Origin: Bryobacterales bacterium
Lineage (GTDB): Bacteria; Acidobacteriota; Terriglobia; Bryobacterales; Bryobacteraceae
Assembly (NCBI GenBank): GCA_020847045.1
Contig: JADLCT010000110.1
Coordinates: 39,202 to 103,201 of the forward strand
DNA: 64,000 bases
Reading direction: 5' to 3'
The first letter of the stretch is position 1. Each line of letters starts with the position of its first letter. Below the pieces are notes generated by a model that searched no databases, was not told the DNA's origin, and saw nothing but the letters and a program-made list of their open reading frames with translations. The position numbers were made by a program, and so were the translations under genes. Below are positions 1-7,035 of the stretch, one piece after another.

Positions 1-2
1 AC

Positions 3-176
3 GTCACCCGCTCCCCCATCGGCGCCCAGTGGTCCGAACAGGGCGCGAACGCCTTCCGCCCCTCACCGTTCGACCAGGAGCCCTACGGCGCCACCTACTT
101 CGACGAGACCGGCTCCTACCGCAAGGAAAAGCGGGGCTGGGCTTTCATCAGCTATCCGGTCTGGATCAGGCTCTAA
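3..176 (+). CDS. C-terminal end of an unrecognised protein (partial)
   Basis: An open frame enters from the left edge and ends at TAA 174-176, giving the last 57 residues of a protein whose start lies outside the window. The fragment is rich in aromatic and polar residues (ends YPVWIRL) and has no membrane segment or motif that I recognise. It converges on the propeller gene at 230. The direction and stop are clear; the product cannot be named. Confidence 0.6.
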   Translation, partial: VTRSPIGAQWSEQGANAFRPSPFDQEPYGATYFDETGSYRKEKRGWAFISYPVWIRL

Positions 177-188
177 ACTCACTCTTAC

Positions 189-216
189 GGCGGCGCGGTA
201 TCGGCGCCTCGCCGCC
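189..216. terminator. GC-rich inverted repeat between convergent genes
   Basis: GGCGGCG (189-195) and CGCCGCC (210-216) form a perfect 7-bp stem with a 14-base loop, in the 53-base gap between the convergent stops at 176 and 230. There is no T tract on either side, so a bidirectional terminator is plausible but not proven. Confidence 0.35.
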
Positions 217-229
217 GCGCGGCCCGGCT

Positions 230-1366
230 CTACCGTCCCCGGTCATACACCTCTTTCCCCAACTCCTGCGTCAGGTCGATCAACGCCACCGTTTCGCCGC
301 GGCGTCCGGTGTGAAACTGCACGAAGCGGCCCGCGCGGTCGAAGGAGAGATGGCCGTGCACGGCGCGCACCTTGTCACGGTATCCGGTTGCCAGCAGCTT
401 CACATTGCCGGTGGCCGTTTCCGCCAGCCATACCCGTCCCTGCACGTCGTCCATCACAAGGTACTTCCCATCGGCGCGCGCCGAGGCGTGCCAGTAGCGC
501 CCCTCCCGCGCCAGCCTTGCCGCGCCGTTTTCGCTCACCACCATCACGCCCACCTTATCGTTCACCATCGTCATATCGCCCGTGCCCGACACCCACGCCT
601 CGTGCGTCAACCACTCTTTTTGCGGCGTCAGCCACGCCTGCGGATCCGTGGGCGCGTACAGGGGCCGGTTTCCAGAGCCGTCGCGCCGCACCACCCAGGA
701 ACGCTGCGGCGCATAGCCGCCTGTCTCCCACACATAAAAAATCGCATCGCTCACCGGGCTGTGCTGCACGTGCCCGATCTGGAAGCCCTGGCGGATCACC
801 GTGCGGTACTCGCCCGTTCCAGCCGAGATGACGCCAATCTCCCAGGTCCGCTCATCGGGCCGCTTGGTTACCGTGATCCACTTGCCATCGCCGCTCACCG
901 TCGGCTGCGCATGCCAGCCCAGACCGGGGCCGGGGATCACGCCCACCACCCGCTGCTCGAAGGTTTCCACGTTCAGCGCCCTTAGCTCGGCGCCGCGCAT
1001 GAAGTACACGCGGCTGGCCTCGGTGGGGTCCGGGCACGCCGTTGCCGCGGCCACCGCCGGGTCATCGGTCAACTGCACGATCTCGCCCGAATCCACGGCA
1101 TAGCGGTAGATCTGCGGCGAGCCCGTTCGCTTGGATTGAAAAATCAGATACCGGTTGCCGGCCGTGAAGTTCGAGAAGTGGTAGTAGAGGTTATCGGCGT
1201 GCACGCCTTCGGCGGTGATCTCCACAATGCGCAGCCCCGTCACTGGATCGCGGTAACTTGTTCGCTCCACGCCCCAGGATCGTCCTACCCCGGGCGCCTT
1301 ATCCGCGCCGCCCGACGCCGCCGTCATCGCCAGCGCCAGCATTGCCATCAGAATCGTCAGCCGCAT
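230..1366 (-). CDS. Secreted PL22-like (oligogalacturonate-lyase-type) beta-propeller protein
   Basis: A 378-residue protein begins with a signal peptide (residues 1-20, MRLTILMAML then a small-residue cleavage site). The rest is repeated WD40/TolB-like blades such as YLIFQSKR-type strands. His residues sit where the PL22 oligogalacturonate lyase family has its metal and catalytic positions: H199/H202, H255-E256, W292-H293 and H337/H339. The open frame extends upstream to 1702, but that part overlaps the debranching enzyme gene; the ATG at 1366 gives a clean signal peptide and lies 11 bases after that gene's stop. It is probably co-transcribed with the upstream glucanotransferase-type gene. 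A role in uronate or oligosaccharide use is inferred; a non-enzymatic TolB-like propeller is the alternative. Confidence 0.7.
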   Translation of the reverse strand: MRLTILMAMLALAMTAASGGADKAPGVGRSWGVERTSYRDPVTGLRIVEITAEGVHADNLYYHFSNFTAGNRYLIFQSKRTGSPQIYRYAVDSGEIVQLTDDPAVAAATACPDPTEASRVYFMRGAELRALNVETFEQRVVGVIPGPGLGWHAQPTVSGDGKWITVTKRPDERTWEIGVISAGTGEYRTVIRQGFQIGHVQHSPVSDAIFYVWETGGYAPQRSWVVRRDGSGNRPLYAPTDPQAWLTPQKEWLTHEAWVSGTGDMTMVNDKVGVMVVSENGAARLAREGRYWHASARADGKYLVMDDVQGRVWLAETATGNVKLLATGYRDKVRAVHGHLSFDRAGRFVQFHTGRRGETVALIDLTQELGKEVYDRGR

Positions 1367-1377
1367 GCACCACCAGA

Positions 1378-3357
1378 CTACGACGATTTCCGCCCGCCGT
1401 TCCCGCCCAGGTCCTCCACCAGCACGCGCAGCAGCTCGGCCACGCTCCAGGCCTGCGCGAAACAGCCTCCGGCCTCGTGCGGCGAGTCGCCGCCGGCCAC
1501 CTCGCACACCTGTCCAAGACATCCCTCGCGCATCCTTCCGGCAAAAGCGCGCACCCATTCCAGGGCCTCGCCACACGCCTCGCCGGAATGCCCGTGCACG
1601 CGCACATAGGCCGTTACGAACGGTCCCATGAGCCACGGCCACACCGTGCCCTGATGGTAGGCCGAGTCGCGCTCCCGCACGCCACCGCCGTAGTGGGCGC
1701 AATAGCGCGGGTCCCCGGGTGACAGCGTCCGCAGGCCCATCGGCGTCAGCAACTCGCGCCGGACCAGATCCACAACCTGCTTCGCGCGCGCGCCTTCCAA
1801 TAAAGGATGCGTCAGGCTGACGGCGAAAATCTGATTCGGCCGCACCGATGTGTCGGGCCCGTCCGGCCCCACCACGTCGTAGAGGCAGCCGCGCGCCGCG
1901 TTCCAGAACAGCGGCTGAAAACTCGCCCGCGCGCGCACCGCAAGCTCATCCATCGCGCGCGCCCGCTCAGGCTCTTTGAACGCGGCGGCCAGGTCGCGCA
2001 ACACGCACAGCGCGTTGTGCCACAGAGCCTGAATCTCCACCGGCTTTCCCCTGCGCGGCGTCACCACCCAATCGCCCACCTTGGCGTCCATCCAGGTGAG
2101 TTGCACGCCTGGCTCGCCGCAGCACAGCAGGCCATCGGCATCGGCGCGAATGCCGTGGCGCGTGCCCCGCACGTGCCAGTCCATCATGGAAACCAGAGTT
2201 CCGTAGAGATGTTCGCGCACGAACCCGAGATCGCCCGTGTAATGGAGGAAGGCGCGCACGGCCTCGAAGAACCACAGCGCCGCGTCGGCCGTGTTGTACT
2301 CGGGCGGCTCGCCGCCGTCGGGAAAACGGTTCGGCAGCATGCCCTGGCTCGCGCAGGCCGCATACGCGCGCAGGATGCCGCGCGCCATCACGAAGCGCCC
2401 CGTGGCCAGCGTCAGGCCGGGCAGCGCCACCATGGTGTCGCGGCCCCAGTCGCCGAACCACGGATAGCCCGCGATGACCGTATAGCCCTCGCCGCGCCGC
2501 ACCAGAAACTGATCGGCCGCCACGGCCAGCTCACGCGCCAGCGGCTCGCCGGCAGGAGCCGCCGCCGCCACCGCCACCCGCCGGGCCCACTCGCGCGCCC
2601 GCAGTTGGCCGGCCTGGCGCGCATCGCGCCGCTCCGTCGAGGCGGCGCACACAGCCGTGTCTCCGGCCGCCAGCTCATAGCGCAGTATCAGCGGCTGAAA
2701 CAGATCCTCCTCGTAGTCCAGTCCCCGCTCGCGCTCGCGCGCAAACTGAAAGGAGCGGTACCACTCGCCGGTTGCACCGGCCTGCCCGGCGTTGTGCGCC
2801 AGGTAGAGCGCCGGCAAGCCCTCGTACGGTATCAGCTTCACGAAGCCCTCGCCGGTTTCAAACTCCCGGCGAAGCGCCCCGTTTTCGTGTGTCGTGGCGT
2901 GGTAGCCGCGAAAGGCGATCAACGGCCGCAACTCGAGCCCGCACGCGCCGCCGCACGCGTACTCCACCACCGTCGTGTTCTCCCCGTGCACGGCGAACAC
3001 GCGTTTTTCCAGCCGCACGCCTCCCGCCTCGTACACGAACACCGGACAGGGATCCAGCCGGAACTCGCGAAGATAACGATAGCCTTGCGGATGCAGCACG
3101 CCAGGATACTGGTTCACCCCCAGCTCGTACCGCTGCCCGTCCGCCGTCACGAGCGTCTCTTCCAGCTTGGACAGCAGCAGCAGCCGGCCGAGCGGTGGCC
3201 GCGCCGCCGCCATCAGCAAACCGTGATAGCGGCGCGTGTTGGCCCCCGTGATCGTCGCACAGGCAAAGCCGCCTACGCCGTTGGTCTCCAGCCACTCCAG
3301 GCCAAGCGCCCGCGCAGGATCCCCGCACACGCCGGCGCCAATTCGAATCGGACCCAT
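1378..3357 (-). CDS. Glycogen debranching enzyme (amylo-alpha-1,6-glucosidase family)
   Basis: This 659-residue protein has an N-terminal beta domain (LETNGVGGFACAT near residue 24, the bacterial debranching-enzyme entry motif) followed by an alpha/alpha toroid glucosidase domain. Visible landmarks are WFGDWGRD (residues 300-307), a TWMDAK segment and the QGTVWPWL segment near the C terminus, all typical of GDE_C proteins that release alpha-1,6-linked glucose. No signal peptide is seen, so it should be cytoplasmic. A TTG at 3396 is possible, but ATG 3357 is preferred because GGGGGAG lies 11 bases ahead of it. It is followed at 11 bases by the PL22-like propeller gene, so the two probably form one carbohydrate operon. 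Confidence 0.85.
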   Translation of the reverse strand: MGPIRIGAGVCGDPARALGLEWLETNGVGGFACATITGANTRRYHGLLMAAARPPLGRLLLLSKLEETLVTADGQRYELGVNQYPGVLHPQGYRYLREFRLDPCPVFVYEAGGVRLEKRVFAVHGENTTVVEYACGGACGLELRPLIAFRGYHATTHENGALRREFETGEGFVKLIPYEGLPALYLAHNAGQAGATGEWYRSFQFARERERGLDYEEDLFQPLILRYELAAGDTAVCAASTERRDARQAGQLRAREWARRVAVAAAAPAGEPLARELAVAADQFLVRRGEGYTVIAGYPWFGDWGRDTMVALPGLTLATGRFVMARGILRAYAACASQGMLPNRFPDGGEPPEYNTADAALWFFEAVRAFLHYTGDLGFVREHLYGTLVSMMDWHVRGTRHGIRADADGLLCCGEPGVQLTWMDAKVGDWVVTPRRGKPVEIQALWHNALCVLRDLAAAFKEPERARAMDELAVRARASFQPLFWNAARGCLYDVVGPDGPDTSVRPNQIFAVSLTHPLLEGARAKQVVDLVRRELLTPMGLRTLSPGDPRYCAHYGGGVRERDSAYHQGTVWPWLMGPFVTAYVRVHGHSGEACGEALEWVRAFAGRMREGCLGQVCEVAGGDSPHEAGGCFAQAWSVAELLRVLVEDLGGNGGRKSS

Positions 3358-3437
3358 CGGCTTCCATTCTCCCCCGGCCCCGGTCTTCACGGCCAAGCCG
3401 CATGCACCGAGTGCGCTATCCTGACGCCGAGGTACAC

Positions 3438-3935
3438 ATGGTTCTCACCAAGCAAGATCTCATCAATTCGCTGCGTAACGAGGTCCGCGTCCTGCTCCAC
3501 CTGTGCGGTAAGGTCCGGCCCGAGATGCTCGACTACCGGCCTACGCCCAAGCAGCGCAGCACGCTCGAACTGCTGCGCTACCTCACCATCATGGGTCCCA
3601 TCCTGGTGCCCTCCATCAAGGCGGGAGCGTTTCTCGTCGAGGAATGGGGAGCGGCCGAAGCCAAGGCCGCGGCCATGGATTTCGACGCCGTCGTGAAGGC
3701 CCTGGAAGCCGAGTCCGCCTTCTACGAACAGGCCGTCGGCGCCATGACCGACGAGGAGCTGCGTGGGGATATCGAGCTGTTCGGCGTCAAGAGCGCGCGC
3801 GGTCCTCTTCTCGTGAACCTGATCGTGTGCGGCCACGCCGCCTACCGCACCCAACTGTTCTGCTACCTGAAGTCGTGCGGACGCGAGGAGCTGAACACGA
3901 TGAATCTGTGGGCCGGAGTGGACGGCTCGATGTAA
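3438..3935 (+). CDS. DinB-like four-helix protein
   Basis: A 165-residue, mostly helical soluble protein resembling the DinB/DUF1569 superfamily of putative metal-dependent thiol transferases. It opens with a long helix containing LLHLCGK and carries CGHAAYRTQLFCYLK near the C terminus, where the family keeps metal-binding histidines; the full His triad is not clear, so catalytic activity is doubtful. The ATG at 3438 is chosen over an upstream ATG at 3402 because GAGG (3429-3432) lies five bases before it. A TATCCT box at 3417-3422 could be its -10. It is divergent from the debranching enzyme. Confidence 0.65.
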   Translation: MVLTKQDLINSLRNEVRVLLHLCGKVRPEMLDYRPTPKQRSTLELLRYLTIMGPILVPSIKAGAFLVEEWGAAEAKAAAMDFDAVVKALEAESAFYEQAVGAMTDEELRGDIELFGVKSARGPLLVNLIVCGHAAYRTQLFCYLKSCGREELNTMNLWAGVDGSM

Positions 3936-3984
3936 CCGGGGTGGTCCGGACCAATTCCCGCGTCCGGACCGCCGCCCTCACCGC

Positions 3985-3990
3985 TATAGT
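3985..3990 (+). promoter_or_regulatory. TATAGT -10 box, leaderless start of the DUF2237 gene
   Basis: TATAGT lies seven bases before the ATG at 3998 and there is no Shine-Dalgarno sequence between them. No convincing -35 is visible. Confidence 0.55.
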
Positions 3991-3997
3991 GAACTCT

Positions 3998-4402
3998 ATG
4001 ACCCCTTCCGACATTCACCGCGATCCGGACCGCAACGTCCTGGGAGGCCCCTTGGAGGTGTGCGGCGCCGATCCGGTGACCGGATTTTTTCGCGAAGGCG
4101 CCTGCAGTACCTGCCCTGAGGACACCGGCTCTCACACCGTGTGCGCGAAGGTCACCGAGGAGTTTCTCGCCTTTTCCGTAGCCACCGGGAATGACCTGTC
4201 CACTCCCTCGCCCTGGTTCGGCTTCCCCGGACTCAAGCCGGGTGACCGGTGGTGCGTCTGCGCGGGCCGCTGGAAAGAGGCGCTCGACGCCGGCGTCGCC
4301 CCTCCCGTCTTTCTCCGCGCCACGCACGAGCGCGCTCTTGAATTGATCCCGTTTGAGGAACTCGTCCGCTTCGCCGCCGACGGACCCGACCTGATGCAGT
4401 AG
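3998..4402 (+). CDS. DUF2237 family protein
   Basis: A 134-residue protein matches the DUF2237 pattern closely: NVLGGPLEVC near the N terminus, GFFREGACSTC, HTVCAKVTEEFLAFS, GNDLSTP, FPGLKPGDRWCVCAGRW and APPVFLRATHE. The many conserved Cys and His residues suggest metal binding, but no function is established for the family. Length is normal, with no signal peptide or membrane segment. It stands alone, convergent with the methyltransferase gene seven bases downstream, and appears to be read from a leaderless promoter. Confidence 0.88.
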   Translation: MTPSDIHRDPDRNVLGGPLEVCGADPVTGFFREGACSTCPEDTGSHTVCAKVTEEFLAFSVATGNDLSTPSPWFGFPGLKPGDRWCVCAGRWKEALDAGVAPPVFLRATHERALELIPFEELVRFAADGPDLMQ

Positions 4403-4409
4403 CGAACCG

Positions 4410-5192
4410 CTACACGCGCCGCGCCACATGCAGGCCCAGCGCGCCGAACAGAAACCGCTTCCGCCACTCCACCACGAATCCGGCCCGTCCCAGAGCCTCC
4501 TCGAAGGCGGGCATGGTCAGGTAGCGCCGGATCGACGGCGACAGATACCCATAGGTGACAGGTTCACGGTGCCACAGCCATCCGGCCGCGTTGCCCGCCA
4601 CCGACATGTAGCCCAGATACAATTCGCGCCACAGCGCGTTCACCGGACGGTAGAAGTCCAGGTTCAGCAACAGCCCGCCCGGCCGGATCACGCGCGCGAT
4701 CTCGCCGAGCGCGCGGTCCGGTTCGTGTGTGTTCCGGATGCCGTAGCCGATGCTCACCATGTCGATGCTCGCGTCGGGAAGCGCCAGCGCCAGCATGTTG
4801 CCCACGGCGAAGCGCAGCGCGGGCTCGGGCGTCAACGCCGCGCGGCGGGCGGCCTCCTCCAGCATCCTCTCGCTCAGGTCGAAGCCCAGCGCCAGCGAAG
4901 CGCTGGTACGGCGCGCGATGGCCGCGCACAGGTCGCCCGTGCCGCAGGCCAGATCGAGCAGCCGCGGACGCTGGGGCGCGCGCGCCACGCCTTCGCGGAT
5001 CAACTGCTCCTTCCAGCCACGGTCCATCCCAAACGAAAATACGCGCGTAAAGGTGTCGTAGCCCGGCGCGAGAATGTCGAACATCGTCGACACATACTTC
5101 TGCTTCAACCGTTCGTCGCGCAGATGCGCGTCCATGTCGAGAACGGCCAGTTCCTTCGGATCACGGCCATTGCGGGCTTTCAGTGAGATCAA
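4410..5192 (-). CDS. ubiE: Demethylmenaquinone/ubiquinone methyltransferase (UbiE/MenG family)
   Basis: A 260-residue class I SAM-dependent methyltransferase. The SAM-binding motif LDLACGTGDL is at residues 79-88, preceded by the family signature F-D-x-x-A-x-x-Y-D (MFDILAPGYD, 37-46) and followed by a GYGIRN-type motif at about 150. The family C-methylates the quinone ring, normally the last step of menaquinone synthesis. The start codon is TTG at 5192, supported by TAAGGAG seven bases upstream, whose TAA is also the stop of the SCO gene. It therefore forms an operon with the SCO lipoprotein (11-base gap), which fits a shared role in respiration. Confidence 0.85.
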   Translation of the reverse strand: MISLKARNGRDPKELAVLDMDAHLRDERLKQKYVSTMFDILAPGYDTFTRVFSFGMDRGWKEQLIREGVARAPQRPRLLDLACGTGDLCAAIARRTSASLALGFDLSERMLEEAARRAALTPEPALRFAVGNMLALALPDASIDMVSIGYGIRNTHEPDRALGEIARVIRPGGLLLNLDFYRPVNALWRELYLGYMSVAGNAAGWLWHREPVTYGYLSPSIRRYLTMPAFEEALGRAGFVVEWRKRFLFGALGLHVARRV

Positions 5193-5203
5193 GCGCGGGC
5201 TCC

Positions 5204-6010
5204 TTAGCGGGACGTAAGCGAGTATCGTAGCAGGCCCGCGAACTCCTCCAGCGCGAACGATGAGCCTTCCACCAGCGCCGCCAGCCTTCCCTCGGGATCG
5301 ATCAGCGCCGTGGACGACGAATGGACGATGACGCCCTCCTCCACCCAGGCGAACAGTCCGAACTCGCGCGCCACGCCCTCCACCTCCCCGGCGGAGCCCG
5401 TCAGAAAATGCCAGCCGGCCTTCGCTCCGGCGCGTCGCGCATAGGCGTCCAGCACCTCCGGCGTGTCAAAGCGCGGATCGAGCGTCACCGAGAGGAACGT
5501 CAGCGGCATCCCGGCAAAGCGCCGCTGCATGGCCGCGAAAGCCGCCGTCAGACGGGGACACACCTCGGGCAGCGGGCAGCGCGTGTAAATGAAATTCACC
5601 GCCACCCAGCGTCCGCGCAGCGAGGTGAGCGAGACGCGCGCGCCCCGGTGGCTGGTGAGCGTGAAGTCCGGCAGCGGTTCGCCCACGCGCGGCTGAGGCG
5701 GCGCCTGCGTCAGGTCTACCTCGCGCGGGTCGAAGGCGCCGCTGGCTACCCGCACGCGCTCGGCCATGCCGTTGCGAAGGCTGAAACTCACGCGCGCGCC
5801 CGGCCGCAGCGCGTCGAAATCGGAGGGCGTGCGAGCCCGGAACTCCATCGCCATGGCCGGCATGTAGCCCGGTATCGCGCGGTGCGCTATCAGCGCCACG
5901 CCCGTCCCGGGCCCCGTGCGCACAACCATGCCTTGCACCGGATACCGGCGCGCGCAGCCCGCCGCCGCCAGCGCTAGTAAAACAACAGCACGTCGGGACG
6001 CACCCGCCAC
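5204..6010 (-). CDS. CusF-like copper domain fused to SCO1/SenC thioredoxin-fold lipoprotein
   Basis: A 268-residue lipoprotein: lipobox LAAAGC ends at Cys19. Residues about 25-90 resemble CusF-type copper-binding domains (H43 with Met50, Met53 and Met55 in PGYMPAMAM). Residues about 110-268 are an SCO1/SenC domain with FIYTRC at Cys145, the second Cys at 151, and the conserved His230 (VIVHSSST). SCO proteins deliver copper to cytochrome oxidase. The Cys pair is spaced CX5C rather than the usual CX3C. The GTG at 6010 is preferred over ATG 6055 because GGAGGT lies four bases before it and yields a compact lipoprotein signal. It overlaps the FkbM gene by 37 bases and precedes ubiE by 11. Confidence 0.8.
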   Translation of the reverse strand: MAGASRRAVVLLALAAAGCARRYPVQGMVVRTGPGTGVALIAHRAIPGYMPAMAMEFRARTPSDFDALRPGARVSFSLRNGMAERVRVASGAFDPREVDLTQAPPQPRVGEPLPDFTLTSHRGARVSLTSLRGRWVAVNFIYTRCPLPEVCPRLTAAFAAMQRRFAGMPLTFLSVTLDPRFDTPEVLDAYARRAGAKAGWHFLTGSAGEVEGVAREFGLFAWVEEGVIVHSSSTALIDPEGRLAALVEGSSFALEEFAGLLRYSLTSR

Positions 6011-6891
6011 CCTACCTCCGTGCAGGGACCGCACACCTGCGTGTAACCTGCCCACGCCTCGCGCACCGCCGTGGGCACCTCCGCCGGATGATCCGGCTGG
6101 TGATAGGTGGACAAAGCCATCCTGGGATGATACCGGGCGATGGTTCCGCGCGCGCCATGCAAGGCCCGCACCTCGGCCCCCTCGATGTCCATTTTGATGA
6201 AGTCCACGCGCTCCAGTTTCAACTCGGCCACCAGCTTGTCGATGGTGGTCAGCGGCAGCTTCCGGTCCGCGGCGTGCGTGGCCGCCTTGTCCGGCTCCTG
6301 GTTGATCACAAAGCTGTCGGCGGCCGAGTTATCCGAATGCTGGTGCAGCACCAGCATGTCGTCCTTGTCCCACACGCCCTTCGGATACACGATGACGCGG
6401 CCCTGTTCAATCTCGTTCTGAAAATTGCGGCGCAGCACCTCGATGTTCTGCGGCGCCGGCTCGATGGCCACCACCAGCTTGGCTCCCTGCTTCAGCGCCC
6501 GCCGCGTGTACACGCCCACGTTGGCGCCGCAATCCAGCACCACGTCGCCTTGTTTGATGCGCACCGGATCCGCCGTGTAAATACCCACCTCTTCCTCGGC
6601 GATATTGAATGGCAGCGCGAACTCACCCCGTGCGCGCACGGGAATCCAATACGGGCCGTCCGGCGTCTCGTACTTGGCATAGGGAGGATCGTCGGCCACG
6701 CGCCGGCTGCCTGCGAGTATGCGGTCCTTGGCCCGGCGAAGCTCCTCGGCGTGCCTGCGTGTTTGCATGGCGTTGCCTACCGTGCAGCCCTGCCCGAAAC
6801 CGGCCGCCGCCAGCACGCCAAGACGCAGCGGCGTGGCAAACAGGAACACCACCAGAAGCAGAAGGAAGAGAAGAATAAGCTTGCGAATCAC
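5974..6891 (-). CDS. FkbM family methyltransferase, membrane-anchored
   Basis: A 305-residue protein with one N-terminal membrane anchor (residues 4-24, hydrophobic Leu/Val/Phe run) followed by an FkbM-type SAM methyltransferase domain. VVLDCGANVGVYTRRAL (about 117-133) is SAM motif I and VDFIKMDIEGAEVRAL (about 240) is the family DxEGxE segment. FkbM enzymes O-methylate sugars or natural products; the substrate here is unknown. The start is GTG at 6891 with a TATCCT box seven bases upstream. The 3' end overlaps the start of the copper-SCO gene by 37 bases, so expression is probably coupled. Confidence 0.82.
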   Translation of the reverse strand: MIRKLILLFLLLLVVFLFATPLRLGVLAAAGFGQGCTVGNAMQTRRHAEELRRAKDRILAGSRRVADDPPYAKYETPDGPYWIPVRARGEFALPFNIAEEEVGIYTADPVRIKQGDVVLDCGANVGVYTRRALKQGAKLVVAIEPAPQNIEVLRRNFQNEIEQGRVIVYPKGVWDKDDMLVLHQHSDNSAADSFVINQEPDKAATHAADRKLPLTTIDKLVAELKLERVDFIKMDIEGAEVRALHGARGTIARYHPRMALSTYHQPDHPAEVPTAVREAWAGYTQVCGPCTEVGWRVRPDVLLFY

Positions 6892-6898
6892 TTCACGA

Positions 6899-6904
6899 AG
6901 GATA
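6899..6904 (-). promoter_or_regulatory. TATCCT -10 box, leaderless start of the FkbM gene
   Basis: Read on the minus strand, TATCCT is separated from the GTG start at 6891 by seven bases (TCGTGAA). There is no Shine-Dalgarno sequence. Confidence 0.5.
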
Positions 6905-6964
6905 GCACCGGGGCCCTATCGCGGCCCGCGGCAACCTCTGCTTGTAAAAATCTCAGCTTGCGAG

Positions 6965-6993
6965 TTGGCAACCAGAAGTCACTGGTATATACT
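6965..6993 (+). promoter_or_regulatory. Sigma-70 promoter of the TonB-type receptor with an internal inverted repeat
   Basis: TTGGCA (6965-6970) and TATACT (6988-6993) are separated by exactly 17 bases. The spacer itself carries a perfect inverted repeat, ACCAG (6971-6975) and CTGGT (6982-6986), around a six-base centre. This is where a repressor would block RNA polymerase. Predicted transcription starts near 7000, about 36 bases before the ATG. Confidence 0.65.
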
Positions 6994-7035
6994 CGCTCAA
7001 ATTTGTTTTCCCCGCGTTGCAAAGTAAAGGCAAAA

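Noticed and set aside
6088..7035. Upstream extension of the receptor frame by 316 codons
   Set aside because: It runs antisense through the FkbM gene and across a clear promoter; the signal peptide begins at ATG 7036 with a good ribosome site.
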